The notes: generated by a model from the letters alone, not told the origin. A stretch of 55,226 nucleotides of DNA from an uncultured bacterium (GCA_945829425.1 CALZUQ010000013.1:1-55226), one strand, 5' to 3'. Numbered from the stretch's first letter, positions 6,974 through 15,659 are shown. Program-made: numbers and translations.

Positions 6974-9532
6974 TCACCTTACCGCATGTTTTTTCCCGTC
7001 ACGTATGATTATCTGTCCCTTTTGGTTGCCTTTTACGCGCTGTCCGGAGATATTATACGTGTTATTATTGCCGTATTTCCCGACGGTGACAGCCTCAATG
7101 CCGCTTGAGGCGTTCTTCTGCATGACTATAAGGAAGAGGTTCATCGAGTCACCCTTTGTCAGCGTATACGCCGTATTTCCTGTGGCATCGAAAGAATACC
7201 ATCCCTTTGCGTCCGTCCGGAACGTCGTGCCGTCAATCTTGAGTGCCTTGTCAGGCATGTCGAATATGAGCGTGATACGGCTGTCGGCTCCCGGCGTTAT
7301 GTTTATCACCGTTTTCGTCTCCATCTTCACGCAGATGTCATACGTCGTGCCGTCGTAAGTCACCGTTCCTTTTGAATTAGAGTAGTTTCCCGACACCGTA
7401 ACCCCTTTTACCGACGGTGTCTTCTCAAGGAAGTGGCATACCTCCTTCTCCGGCACGTTGTCCGGATCGAAGCCTTTCGCTATCGTTATGGTATACGTCC
7501 TGAGCGTGACCCTGTTTTCCGACACTATGATGAACGTTGCCGTCGTTGTCTCGCCACACTCTGGTGCCTTGATGACATACTCTCCGTTTTCGCCTTTCTC
7601 TGCCCCTGTGACGTGTACCAGTTCCGCTCCTTTGGCAGGTGTCAGCACTATGACATAAGACGTTTCCTGAGCATCGTAAGGCACCGTGAGTGTATATTCG
7701 CTCTCCACGTCGACAGCCTTTCCGTTTATCATGAATTCACATGAAGCGTCAGAACTGCCGTCAGGCACAGGCGGCACAATCTCCCCTCCTCCACCGTCGA
7801 CATACGACGGTACGTATGCGTCATTCACCTCAGGGTCTATACCCTTTCCGTCACCTCCGTCCACGGTTTTCAGTGCGCCTCCGTTAGCTATCGTCGTACC
7901 GTCGGCAAGTCCCACGAGTGTCGAAGCGTATTGCTGCAGCATCGTCTTCATCTCAGCAATCACGCCGTAGTTCTCGTCCTGCATAGAGTTGTTGAACGTC
8001 CAGCGGATGTCGCCATGCCCCATGCGTCCTGCTCCGAGCCATCCCTTCACCTTTGCCGGAACGTCGGCAGCAGCGTCGATATTGTTCTCGATATATGTCG
8101 TACGGGCCGCCAGATCCGCCTCGCTGTTATATGGCGTGTTGCCCGAGAAAGCCTTTGCGGTAACGTTCTCGTCGCGCGTTGTGACACGCACGGCGTCCCA
8201 TTTCCCGTCTGTCTGCACGCCGTCGTAATACTGCACCTTCCTTGCGTTGCGTATCATGTTGTCATAAGCCTTTATGACACCTCCCGGCTCTCCGGAGAAC
8301 GTTCCGTCGCCTTCAGCGTCCGTACCCTGCTTTGAGATAAGCATAGGGTACTTACAGTTACGGAAATAGTTCTTCTCTACAAACGCCGAGCCTCCCGACG
8401 TCATTCCCACGCCATATTTCGACACTCCGTCGTAATAGTTGTTATATACATGGAAGAACTGCACCCTCACCCTCGGATGTCGTGAGTCACTATGGTCGAA
8501 CCAGTTATGATGATATGTATGATATGCCGTTGCCACCTCGTTGCTCATTCCTCCGAGCGATGCCTTGCCACTGTCGAAGAAATGACAGTATGACAGCGTG
8601 ACGTTCTTCGACGCTGCCTTGATGTCCACGGTGCCGTCACCCTTCGCCTGGTCGCTGTCGCTTCCTGTGTTTCCGTAGAAGAAGTCCATGTTATGTATCC
8701 ATACGTTACTGTTCTTCGTGTCCAACGAGAGGCAGTCGTCGAGACAGAGCATTACGGCGAAGTTTCTCAGCTCAACGCCCTTCACACTGCGCAGCAAGAT
8801 GCCGAAGCCGTATATCGCAGCGTCAGAGCCCACGCCCTCTATCGTAATCGGCATGTCCTGATAGTCTGCGTTGCCCTTTACCTGCAGCCCTTCGCTCGAC
8901 GATCCGAGCTCATCCATGTTCTCCTTCTTAACCGTACCTATTATGCGGAAGTCAAGAGGTGTCTTGTCATAACCTTTCTGGTAGAGGTAAATGATGTTCT
9001 GCATTCCCACCCCTTTCGTTGTGGTTCCTTTGCTGTTCGTCACCACCTCCGTCGTCACCGTCTTGGCGTTGTCAGCCCATACGTATATCACCTTCGCGCC
9101 CTCCTTCAGCGTTCCGTCGTTGCGGTATGCTCCTATGCCTTCCGTCATTCCGACATGTGCAAAACCCGAGCGGTCATGAGGCGCAACGGTCAGCGTGGTG
9201 GTCTCCATAGCCTCTGCGGCGGTCTCTATGCCGTCCTTTACGGGCACCACCTTCATGGTGTACCTCCCCGCTTTTATCCCCACCACGTCAGCGCGGTAGT
9301 ATTCCGGGTATTTCCTTACCAACTGGTGGTCAATCCTCGCATATTCCCCGCCCTCAGGCTTTAGATACACGTTATAGTCTGATGCTCCCTCAACGGGTTT
9401 CCACTGTGTGTACGCGCTCTCAAACCATCCCTGCGCCTCTGTAATCTCAGCCATGGCAGCGGCAGGTGCAAACAGCATTGTCATGGCAAGAAGAAGCCTC
9501 ACGCATGTCATAGAGTAAATAGTCTTTTTCAT
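6974..9532 (-). CDS. Secreted pectate lyase, polysaccharide lyase family 1
   Basis: The 852-residue product starts at the ATG at 9532 (MKKTIYSMTCVRLLLAMTML, then a cleavable signal ending near AAAMAE); a TTG three codons upstream is less likely. Residues ~30-110 look like a fibronectin type III-like module. Residues ~115-500 form a right-handed beta-helix with the family 1 signatures DGTVDIKAAS, SYCHFFDSGKASLGG and HHNWFDHSDSRHPRVR, which hold the calcium-binding aspartates and the catalytic region for beta-elimination of polygalacturonate. The rest holds Ig-like and unassigned beta domains and ends NISGQRVKGNQKGQIIIRDG, a tail typical of secreted Prevotella proteins. It stands alone, without SusC/SusD partners nearby. 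Confidence 0.88.
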   Translation of the reverse strand: MKKTIYSMTCVRLLLAMTMLFAPAAAMAEITEAQGWFESAYTQWKPVEGASDYNVYLKPEGGEYARIDHQLVRKYPEYYRADVVGIKAGRYTMKVVPVKDGIETAAEAMETTTLTVAPHDRSGFAHVGMTEGIGAYRNDGTLKEGAKVIYVWADNAKTVTTEVVTNSKGTTTKGVGMQNIIYLYQKGYDKTPLDFRIIGTVKKENMDELGSSSEGLQVKGNADYQDMPITIEGVGSDAAIYGFGILLRSVKGVELRNFAVMLCLDDCLSLDTKNSNVWIHNMDFFYGNTGSDSDQAKGDGTVDIKAASKNVTLSYCHFFDSGKASLGGMSNEVATAYHTYHHNWFDHSDSRHPRVRVQFFHVYNNYYDGVSKYGVGMTSGGSAFVEKNYFRNCKYPMLISKQGTDAEGDGTFSGEPGGVIKAYDNMIRNARKVQYYDGVQTDGKWDAVRVTTRDENVTAKAFSGNTPYNSEADLAARTTYIENNIDAAADVPAKVKGWLGAGRMGHGDIRWTFNNSMQDENYGVIAEMKTMLQQYASTLVGLADGTTIANGGALKTVDGGDGKGIDPEVNDAYVPSYVDGGGGEIVPPVPDGSSDASCEFMINGKAVDVESEYTLTVPYDAQETSYVIVLTPAKGAELVHVTGAEKGENGEYVIKAPECGETTTATFIIVSENRVTLRTYTITIAKGFDPDNVPEKEVCHFLEKTPSVKGVTVSGNYSNSKGTVTYDGTTYDICVKMETKTVINITPGADSRITLIFDMPDKALKIDGTTFRTDAKGWYSFDATGNTAYTLTKGDSMNLFLIVMQKNASSGIEAVTVGKYGNNNTYNISGQRVKGNQKGQIIIRDGKKHAVR

Positions 9533-9585
9533 AGTCAGCAATAATATATTTTTTTATTTAACACACCTGTAACAGGTAAAAACCG

Positions 9586-9621
9586 TGGCTTTCGCAACGT
9601 GATGCTTTATTTCGAAAGCCA
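9586..9621 (-). promoter_or_regulatory. Leader hairpin of the pectate lyase gene
   Basis: TGGCTTTCG (9586-9594) pairs with 9613-9621 around an 18-nt loop. It lies between the -7 box at 9640 and the lyase start, so it would be in the 5' leader of the mRNA. Function unknown. Confidence 0.45.
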
Positions 9622-9639
9622 TTATCGCAGTAAGTCTTA

Positions 9640-9647
9640 CAAAAATA
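9640..9647 (-). promoter_or_regulatory. -7 box for pectate lyase
   Basis: TATTTTTG on the minus strand fits TAnnTTTG and would give a leader of about 100 nt. Confidence 0.45.
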
Positions 9648-9774
9648 CGCTTTATTTTCACGCCGTGGCCCTAAAAACGGTTATATTTAACATAATTTAT
9701 GCCATTTCTCCCCTTTTTTTCCTTTCTGCCATGAATATTGTCCTGTTTTTTTTCTTCATATCGCAGAATTTGTG

Positions 9775-9782
9775 TAAATTTG
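9775..9782 (+). promoter_or_regulatory. -7 box for the acyltransferase gene
   Basis: TAAATTTG lies 41 bp before the start codon of the LpxL-like gene and fits TAnnTTTG. Confidence 0.55.
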
Positions 9783-9823
9783 TGCGGGTCAAAATACCCT
9801 ACTTAAACGAAAACCCATAAACA

Positions 9824-10774
9824 ATGTCACAGAAGAAAACCCACAGCAGCTCCCTGACATGGTATGAAGCGTTAGCAGTAAACACGCTCTATGCCATGGT
9901 ATACCTCATTTCTCTCATGCCTTTCAAGGTGCTCTACCTCCATTCCGACATGCTCTTCCACCTCATATACTCCATCGTAGGCTACAGAAGGCGCATAGTA
10001 CGGAAAAACCTCACCCGCTCGTTCCCAGAGAAGAGCGAGGCGGAGATTGACGGCATAGAGCGAGGCTTCTATCATTTCTTCTGCGACTACATCTTCGAGA
10101 CGCTGAAGCTGGCATCCATGAGCCGTGAGACGATAAAGCGCCACCTGAAGTTCAACGGCATAGAACAGGTGGCGGAGAACTTCTCCCAAGGCAGTAACGT
10201 AGCACTATACCTCGGCCATTACGGCAACTGGGAGTGGATGACGAGCATAGGCCTCCACCTACCACCCGAGGGCATAGGGTGTCAGATATACCACGTCCTG
10301 GAGTCCAGGGTCATGGACAGGCTGCTGCTGCGGCTGAGGTCGAAGATGGGTACCATGAGCATCCCTATGGCTGAGACCCTCCGCAAGCTCATCATGCTGA
10401 GGTCGGAGAAACAGCTGCACATCTGCGGCTTCATAAGCGACCAGTCGCCTATAATATATAATGTGCCTTACTGGACGACATTCCTCAACCAGGAGACTCC
10501 GTTCATAAATGGCACGGAGCATGTGGCGCGGAAGCTCGACATGCCATGCTACTACCTTGACGTCAGAAGGACCTCAAGGGGATATTACGTCGGCAACTTC
10601 ATAAAGATCACCGACAATCCCAAAGCCCTTGCCGACGGTGTCATAACCCAGAGATATACCGAACTGCTTGAGCAGAACATCAGACGGCAGCCGGAGCTGT
10701 GGCTGTGGTCGCATAACAGGTGGAAGCGCAGGCACGAGGATTTCCATAACGAAGCACGCAAGCAGAAGGCTTAG
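9824..10774 (+). CDS. LpxL/HtrB-like lipid A biosynthesis acyltransferase
   Basis: The 316-residue protein belongs to the lysophospholipid acyltransferase-like family that adds secondary acyl chains to lipid A at the inner membrane. The catalytic HX4E/D-type motif is seen as GHYGNWEW near residue 131. The N-terminal hydrophobic segment (NTLYAMVYLISLMPF) is the usual membrane anchor, and FISDQSP is the conserved block around residue 205. Homologues in Bacteroidales are annotated as lauroyl/myristoyl acyltransferases. The next gene is 77 bp downstream on the same strand and encodes another envelope enzyme, so the two may form an operon. Confidence 0.88.
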   Translation: MSQKKTHSSSLTWYEALAVNTLYAMVYLISLMPFKVLYLHSDMLFHLIYSIVGYRRRIVRKNLTRSFPEKSEAEIDGIERGFYHFFCDYIFETLKLASMSRETIKRHLKFNGIEQVAENFSQGSNVALYLGHYGNWEWMTSIGLHLPPEGIGCQIYHVLESRVMDRLLLRLRSKMGTMSIPMAETLRKLIMLRSEKQLHICGFISDQSPIIYNVPYWTTFLNQETPFINGTEHVARKLDMPCYYLDVRRTSRGYYVGNFIKITDNPKALADGVITQRYTELLEQNIRRQPELWLWSHNRWKRRHEDFHNEARKQKA

Positions 10775-10851
10775 CTCGGAAGCCCGTGAAGGTGGGATGG
10801 CCGTTATTTCCCACCGTTTTTTCAACACACACAGTAACCCACCAGAAGAAA

Positions 10852-12696
10852 ATGTCAAGAATAATACGGTTGTTTCAGGTTTTCCTACTATGGACCGCTA
10901 CAGGCCTTGTGGGCAAATGCCTTTTTCTCCTTGTCCACCACGACATGCTCGGCATCACGTCCTTCACCGAATGTTTCGACGTGATGTATCACGGACTGCC
11001 CCTGGACTTCGCCATAGCAGGATATCTCACCCTTCTCCCCGCCCTTATGCTCATCGTCTCCGTATGGTATAGGGGGAAAGCTCTGCAACGGCTGTCAAAG
11101 GCGTATTTCGCTCTTACGGCTTTGCTCTCCTCCGTGGCGTATATCGTCAACATAGGGCTTTACGCATATTGGGGCTTCCCTCTCGACAGCACCCCCCTGC
11201 TCTACCTGAAGACCTCCCCTGCCGACGCTATGGCGAGCGTCACGCTGTGGCAGACACTCGGCGGACTGGCGGCGATAACGGTCTTTACGGCTGTCATGAC
11301 ACGGTCGTTCTGGCAGCTTGACATCATACGTACGACACCACGTCGCAAGCTGCCCGCATATGTCGAAGTACCGCTACTCACGGTGCTCAGCGCACTGCTC
11401 ATCATACCCATCCGCGGAGGTGTCAGCACCGGTACCAACCATACCGGAACGGTATATTTCTCCGGCAATATGCGTATGAACCACGCCGCCGTAAACCCCC
11501 TCTTCTGCTTCATAGAGTCGGTAAACCACCTTCAGGACATAGGAGGGCGATACCGTTTCATGGACGATGCGGAAGCCACGCAGCTCTTCTCCACAATGAC
11601 ATATACCTCTGAGCGCACCGCCGAGACTGATATCCTGCGCGACAGCCTGTCACGCCAGCCCAACGTAGTGATTATCCTTCTTGAGAGTTTCTCGAAGTAT
11701 ATCATGCAGGAGGCTGGACATGTCTCCGGCGTTACGCCATGCTTGGAGAAAGCTGCTGCGGAAGGCGTTTACTTCATGCGTTTCTATGCCAGCAGCTTCC
11801 GCACCGACCGCGCCTTGGTGTCTATCCTCAGTGGACTGCCTGCCCAGCCTACCATGAGCATCATGGACATGCCGGGGAAGAGCAACAGCCTGCCGTCGAT
11901 AGCCGGGACACTGAGGGACGTGGGATATGCCACAACGTTCTATTACGGCGGCGATGCCGACTACAGCAATATGCGGTCGTATTTCATGGGCACAGGCTTT
12001 GAGACCATCGTCTCTGAAGACAACTTCCCCAGCAAGCTGCGCACAGGGAAATGGGGTGTCGCCGACGGTCCTCTCTTCCAGCGTATGCTTTCTGACATCA
12101 CGTCCTATGATGGCAAGAAACCTACGCTGCGTGTCATCATGACAGGCAGCAGCCACGAGCCCTTCGATGTCCCCGACCACAATGTCCTGCCGTCGCCTGA
12201 GCTGAACGCTTTCCACTATGCCGACGAATGCCTTGGCAGGTTCCTGGAAGGACTGCGCAAGTCCCCTTCGTGGAATAACACCCTCGTGGTGATACTCCCC
12301 GACCACCTCGGAGCATATCCTACCACTATCGACAACTATGCCCTCTGGCGTTATGAGCTGCCTCTCGTTCTCACAGGCGGTGCTGTACGCTGTCCCCGAC
12401 ATATCGACACGATATGCTGTCAGACAGACCTCCCCGCCACGCTCCTCGCTCTCCTCGGCGTGCCTCACGACGAGTTTCTTTTCTCGCGTGACGCCCTCGA
12501 CCCTGCCGCTCCTCATTTCGCCTTCTTCACCCTTGACGACGGCATGGGCATCGTGACCTCTTCCTCTGCCATGATATACGACAACCACGCCCGCCGCATG
12601 GTGTTCTCACAGGGTGAAAAATGCGACAGCATCGAGAAAAACGCCAAGGCATATCTTCAGAAACTTTATGACTATATCGACGGAATAGACAAGTAG
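10852..12696 (+). CDS. LtaS-like membrane sulfatase-fold transferase
   Basis: The 614-residue protein has an N-terminal region with about five membrane segments (residues ~5-200) and an extracytoplasmic sulfatase/alkaline-phosphatase-fold domain. Metal-ligand and nucleophile positions are visible: the Glu in IILLESFSK (~278), the Thr in RTDRALVSILSG (~316) and LPDHLG (~482). These match the LtaS and EptA/OpgB class of phosphoglycerol or phosphoethanolamine transferases. In Gram-negative Bacteroidales the likely role is decorating an envelope glycan or lipid; the substrate is unknown. The start at 10852 (MSRIIRLFQVFLLW) is chosen over one 22 codons upstream because it begins directly with the first membrane segment. 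Confidence 0.85.
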   Translation: MSRIIRLFQVFLLWTATGLVGKCLFLLVHHDMLGITSFTECFDVMYHGLPLDFAIAGYLTLLPALMLIVSVWYRGKALQRLSKAYFALTALLSSVAYIVNIGLYAYWGFPLDSTPLLYLKTSPADAMASVTLWQTLGGLAAITVFTAVMTRSFWQLDIIRTTPRRKLPAYVEVPLLTVLSALLIIPIRGGVSTGTNHTGTVYFSGNMRMNHAAVNPLFCFIESVNHLQDIGGRYRFMDDAEATQLFSTMTYTSERTAETDILRDSLSRQPNVVIILLESFSKYIMQEAGHVSGVTPCLEKAAAEGVYFMRFYASSFRTDRALVSILSGLPAQPTMSIMDMPGKSNSLPSIAGTLRDVGYATTFYYGGDADYSNMRSYFMGTGFETIVSEDNFPSKLRTGKWGVADGPLFQRMLSDITSYDGKKPTLRVIMTGSSHEPFDVPDHNVLPSPELNAFHYADECLGRFLEGLRKSPSWNNTLVVILPDHLGAYPTTIDNYALWRYELPLVLTGGAVRCPRHIDTICCQTDLPATLLALLGVPHDEFLFSRDALDPAAPHFAFFTLDDGMGIVTSSSAMIYDNHARRMVFSQGEKCDSIEKNAKAYLQKLYDYIDGIDK

Positions 12697-12736
12697 TGTT
12701 GCAAAAAGGAGATATAAAGATATGGACATAAAGCCA

Positions 12737-12780
12737 TTCAACTGTCACAAGCGCTTGTTGCTGCTAAACAATGGTTAAAG
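12737..12780. repeat. Dispersed repeat, TAAACAAT family copy B
   Basis: Contains TTCAACTGTCACAAGCGCTT followed by GTTGCTGCTAAACAATGGTT, matching the copies at 6735, 48125, 48324 and 50256. The CAAGCGCTTG part is a 10-bp palindrome. Confidence 0.65.
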
Positions 12781-12794
12781 GCAAGGAGGGCAGA

Positions 12795-12831
12795 AGCACT
12801 TAGCCCAGGGCAGAACGTAGCGACACCCAGG
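12795..12831 (-). repeat. CCCAGGG hairpin repeat, inverted copy
   Basis: This 37-bp stretch is the near-exact reverse complement of 50325-50362, containing AGCCCAGGGCAGAACGTAGC. At both sites it lies within about 70 bp of a TAAACAAT-family repeat. Confidence 0.7.
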
Positions 12832-12976
12832 ATATTCAAAGTAGTTAAACGAGGAGGAGGAAGACTGCAGGTCAGATCTCTAACCGTCAAAAGTCAGTGA
12901 CATGAAGGCTTTCAATTTGTCGTATAAGAAGGGTTATGAAGAAATTTTGCGTCTTTTCCTGGCAGAAAACTCACTG

Positions 12977-13031
12977 TTTAGGTCCTTTAGGACGACCTTT
13001 CGGGGCGTGAAAACGCCATTTCTGACCTAAA
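12977..13031. repeat. Branched palindrome
   Basis: Outer arms TTTAGGTC (12977-12984) and GACCTAAA (13024-13031) enclose GTCC-TTTA-GGAC and GGCG-TGAAAA-CGCC, so the segment can form a cloverleaf-like fold. It could be a structured RNA or a protein-binding site; no role is evident. Confidence 0.45.
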
Positions 13032-13295
13032 AAACGTCCATTTTAACACTCTTCGTGACCGTTAGTGGAAAAAATACAACCGTTTTTGGCTAAAAATGAC
13101 CGCGGAAAAAGTCTTTTTTTCATTTTTAATGGCGAGTTTTCTTCTGAAAAAGTCCGAAATAACTGAAATTAACTTGCGTATTTAGCAATATAAGCTTTTT
13201 TAACGCAGGTTTTTCAAGGGGTTTATAGACAAGTGTACTTAAATAACGGCATCTAAGTATTTGCTATAACGCTTATTAAATACAAAATCAAAATC

Positions 13296-13478
13296 ACGGT
13301 AGACAGGGTAGACGCGGTAGATTCTGTTAGTTTCACAAAGTATATAAATGTTAATAGAGGGTCTAATATATAATGTATAATATATATTAAAAATAATATA
13401 TATTATACATTATATATTAGCGCAAAGCCAACACTCCCGACAACATAAGGTGTCTACCGCGTCTACCGTGTCTACCGT
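13296..13478. repeat. Nested inverted repeat with triple 9-mer arms
   Basis: The outer left arm (13296-13321, 26 nt) holds three GGTAGA-type 9-mers. The outer right arm (13453-13478) is its reverse complement with one mismatch. Between them sits a perfect 27-bp AT-rich inverted repeat (13363-13389 and 13394-13420) with a 4-nt AAAA loop. The design resembles iteron-plus-AT-rich origins or recombination sites, but no replication gene is nearby. Confidence 0.8.
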
Positions 13479-13639
13479 TAAATCATGCGTTTTTCTTCGT
13501 TTGTCGGTTTCACAACGTCGTCATGGGTGTTCGTGACCGTCAGGATATAACGATCCTGCTTGCACTGTACGCTGATGCCTTCTACTACAGCCGCAACAGC
13601 TGTTCCACCTTCCGGAGAGGGCGGTATTTTTCCATAGGC
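13478..13639 (-). pseudogene. Possible gene remnant, 54-codon frame without start
   Basis: On the minus strand the frame reads IPPSPEGGTAVAAVVEG, then ISVQCKQDRYILTVTNTHDD, and ends TNEEKRMI-stop. There is no ATG, and an in-frame stop lies just upstream, inside the 22-bp tandem repeat. It may be the tail of a decayed gene or chance; I do not recognise the family. Confidence 0.3.
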
Positions 13640-13715
13640 TTAAAGATATTTTTTTATAGGCATAAAAAATTATTTTTATAGGCATGAAAAAATATTTTTA
13701 TAGGCATGAAAAAAA
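13634..13715. repeat. 22-bp tandem repeat, 3.5 units
   Basis: Units at 13634, 13656 and 13678 are 22 bp each and begin ATAGGC, followed by A/T runs; a partial unit begins at 13700. The array lies downstream of miaB. Confidence 0.8.
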
Positions 13716-13759
13716 CGCACCCCCGGCATTTATGATTTTGCCCAGTAGGAGCTTCAATG

Positions 13760-15112
13760 TCAGATTACGGCTACACCTTTCAGCGTTGCGCTGGAAGCCT
13801 CAGTAATCCTCACCATACATTTCTCTCCGCTGTGGAAGGTATGGGTTGTGCCGTCGGCGAGGAGCATCTGACGGTCGAAGACCACCATCTTATTCTGTGA
13901 GGTGCGCCCGCATACCTGTTCGCGTGAGCGTTTGCTGAAGCCTTCTATAAGCACCTCAAACGTCTTGCCGATGTCCTTACGGTATTGCTCTGCACTTATC
14001 TCTGTCTGTAGCTGTATCATCTCATTCAGTCGGCGTATCTTCTCCTCCTCCGCCACGTTGTCAGGAAGATGTTTTGAGGCGTATGTTCCAGGACGTTCGG
14101 AGTATTTGAACATAAAGGCGGAGTCATAGCCTACCTCACGCATCAGCGAGAGCGACAGCTCATGGTCCTCAAGCGTCTCGTCGTGATAACCCACGAAGAT
14201 GTCCGTCGTTATGGAGCAGTCAGGAAGTATGGCGCGTATGGCTTTCACCCGTCCGAAGTACCATTCGCGCGTATATTTCCTGTTCATGAGCTTCAGGATT
14301 TTGTCGGAGCCGGACTGCACGGGGAGGTGGATATGCCGGCAGAGGTTAGGGTATGCAGCAATGGTATGCAGCGTCTCGTCGCTCATGTCCTTAGGATGGG
14401 ACGTGGTGAAACGTACGCGCATGGTAGGGACAGCCTCAGCGACCATAGCGAGGAGGCGGGGGAAAGACACTTCACGGTTTTCATCATCCGTCCCGCAGTA
14501 GCTGTTGACATTCTGTCCGAGAAGTGTGACTTCTTTAAAACCTTTCTCCTGCAGGTCGCGGCATTCGTTGAGTATGGACCTTACGTCGCGTGAGCGTTCC
14601 CTGCCGCGTGTATAAGGCACTATGCAGTAATGGCAGAAATTATTACATCCCCGCATGATGCTCACGAAGCCCGAGAGACGGTTGGCGTGTGCTCTCAGCG
14701 GCATGACGTCACGATAGGTCTCAGTAAGCGAGAGGTCGGTGTCTATGGCTTTCTGTCCCAGCTCACACTGGGCTGTCAGAGCAGGCAGCTGAAGGTAAGA
14801 GTCCGGACCCGCCACGAGGTCGGCGTGGTGGTTAGCTATCAGTGCCTCCTTCATGCGTTCTGCCATGCATCCCAGCACACCGAGCATCACTTTCCTGCCT
14901 TTGTTACGGTATATATTATATAATGTGTCGAGGCGGTGGAGCACCTTGTTCTCGGCGTTCTCCCTCACCGAGCAGGTGTTGAGGAACACGGCGTCGGCAT
15001 CCTCGGCACTCTCGCAGAGCTCATAGCCTGCCATTTTCATTACTGAGGCTACAACCTCTGAGTCGGCTACATTCATCTGGCAGCCATAAGTTTCGATAAA
15101 CAGTTTCTTCAT
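13760..15112 (-). CDS. miaB: tRNA-2-methylthio-N6-dimethylallyladenosine synthase
   Basis: The 450-residue radical SAM methylthiotransferase converts i6A37 to ms2i6A37 in tRNAs that read UNN codons. The N-terminal UPF0004 domain shows ETYGCQMNVADSE, LNTCSVRENAENK and GVLGCMAERM, whose three cysteines hold the auxiliary iron-sulfur cluster. The radical SAM motif CNNFCHYC (CxxxCxxC) is near residues 156-163, in MRGCNNFCHYCIVPYTRGRE. A TRAM domain closes the protein (VLIEGFSKRSREQVCGRTSQ). Length and motifs fit MiaB rather than MtaB or RimO. Confidence 0.95.
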   Translation of the reverse strand: MKKLFIETYGCQMNVADSEVVASVMKMAGYELCESAEDADAVFLNTCSVRENAENKVLHRLDTLYNIYRNKGRKVMLGVLGCMAERMKEALIANHHADLVAGPDSYLQLPALTAQCELGQKAIDTDLSLTETYRDVMPLRAHANRLSGFVSIMRGCNNFCHYCIVPYTRGRERSRDVRSILNECRDLQEKGFKEVTLLGQNVNSYCGTDDENREVSFPRLLAMVAEAVPTMRVRFTTSHPKDMSDETLHTIAAYPNLCRHIHLPVQSGSDKILKLMNRKYTREWYFGRVKAIRAILPDCSITTDIFVGYHDETLEDHELSLSLMREVGYDSAFMFKYSERPGTYASKHLPDNVAEEEKIRRLNEMIQLQTEISAEQYRKDIGKTFEVLIEGFSKRSREQVCGRTSQNKMVVFDRQMLLADGTTHTFHSGEKCMVRITEASSATLKGVAVI

Positions 15113-15215
15113 ACTTTGTTCTATAAGCTTTAGAAATTATATATATTTATTTTTAAAATGTTGTCTAAGTTGCCTAAGTCATCTATGTTGTCTATGTTGT
15201 CGTTTTTAATCTGAG

Positions 15216-15352
15216 GAGCGGTGCCCGTCTCTGATTTTCGAGTGCAAACTTGTCCGCAGGACTCGCACGAAGAAAATAGGGCTCGTCGCTCGTCTGAGGA
15301 GCAAAGCGTCTCAGCAGAGCGGTGCACGTCTCTGATTTTCGAGTGCAAAGTT
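15216..15352. repeat. 36-bp direct repeat, two copies
   Basis: 15216-15251 and 15317-15352 share GAGCGGTGC, then CGTCTCTGATTTTCGAGTGC and AAA, with two mismatches over 36 bp. The second copy overlaps the likely miaB -7 box; in the first copy that box is destroyed by a base change. Confidence 0.75.
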
Positions 15353-15353
15353 A
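15346..15353 (-). promoter_or_regulatory. -7 box for miaB
   Basis: TAACTTTG on the minus strand fits TAnnTTTG. It would give miaB a leader of about 230 nt. Confidence 0.45.
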
Positions 15354-15504
15354 AGAAGAAAAAGAGGAAAACGCGCCAAGAAATAAGGGGAAAAATCATG
15401 GCTGAGGGAGAAAAACACCGCTTTTTAGGGTAAAAAAGAGTAAAAAAGTCACATTTAATAAAAATCAACTGCCTTAAGTTACCATGTATTTAATTAAAAT
15501 GTAT

Positions 15505-15659
15505 TAATTTTGTAACCGAAAACTTTGTTAGCATTTAAATATCTACAACTCCATTACCAAAACAGCACGCAAGCGAAAGCTACGGCGGCAGGAAGACGTC
15601 TCTTGGAAGAGGGACGGCGACATGTCGTAGAGGCGGGAAAACTGTACCCACAATATTGA
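15505..15659 (+). ncRNA. Possible small transcript, promoter plus GC-rich structured block
   Basis: TAATTTTG at 15505-15512 fits a -7 box. The DNA that follows turns abruptly GC-rich (15567-15652) inside an AT-rich gap and contains the short hairpins CTCTTGGAAGAG and CGACATGTCG. A 45-codon frame with a TTG start, ending at 15659, also runs through it. It could be a small RNA, a small peptide gene or a remnant. Confidence 0.3.

Larger units (their letters stand above)
12697..13759. other. 1 kb gene-free region rich in repeats and palindromes
   Basis: No intact gene is visible. In order it holds a TAAACAAT-family repeat (12737-12780), an inverted copy of a CCCAGGG-type hairpin (12795-12831), a branched palindrome (12977-13031), a nested inverted repeat (13296-13478), a 54-codon frame without a start codon (13478-13639, minus strand) and a 22-bp tandem repeat (13634-13715). 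It separates two convergent genes. Confidence 0.8.

Noticed and set aside
9599..9820. 73-codon hydrophobic plus-strand frame before the acyltransferase
   Set aside because: It overlaps the -7 boxes of both flanking genes and is AT-rich DNA that reads as Phe/Ile by composition.
12697..13759. Chromosomal replication origin oriC
   Set aside because: AT-rich palindromes and iteron-like 9-mers are present, but I see no clear cluster of DnaA boxes (TTATCCACA type) and no dnaA nearby.
15130..15468. 112-codon minus-strand frame upstream of miaB
   Set aside because: Its tail is translated 9-mer repeat (DNIDNIDDLGNLDN-like), it spans the direct repeat and the miaB promoter, and it has no family match.
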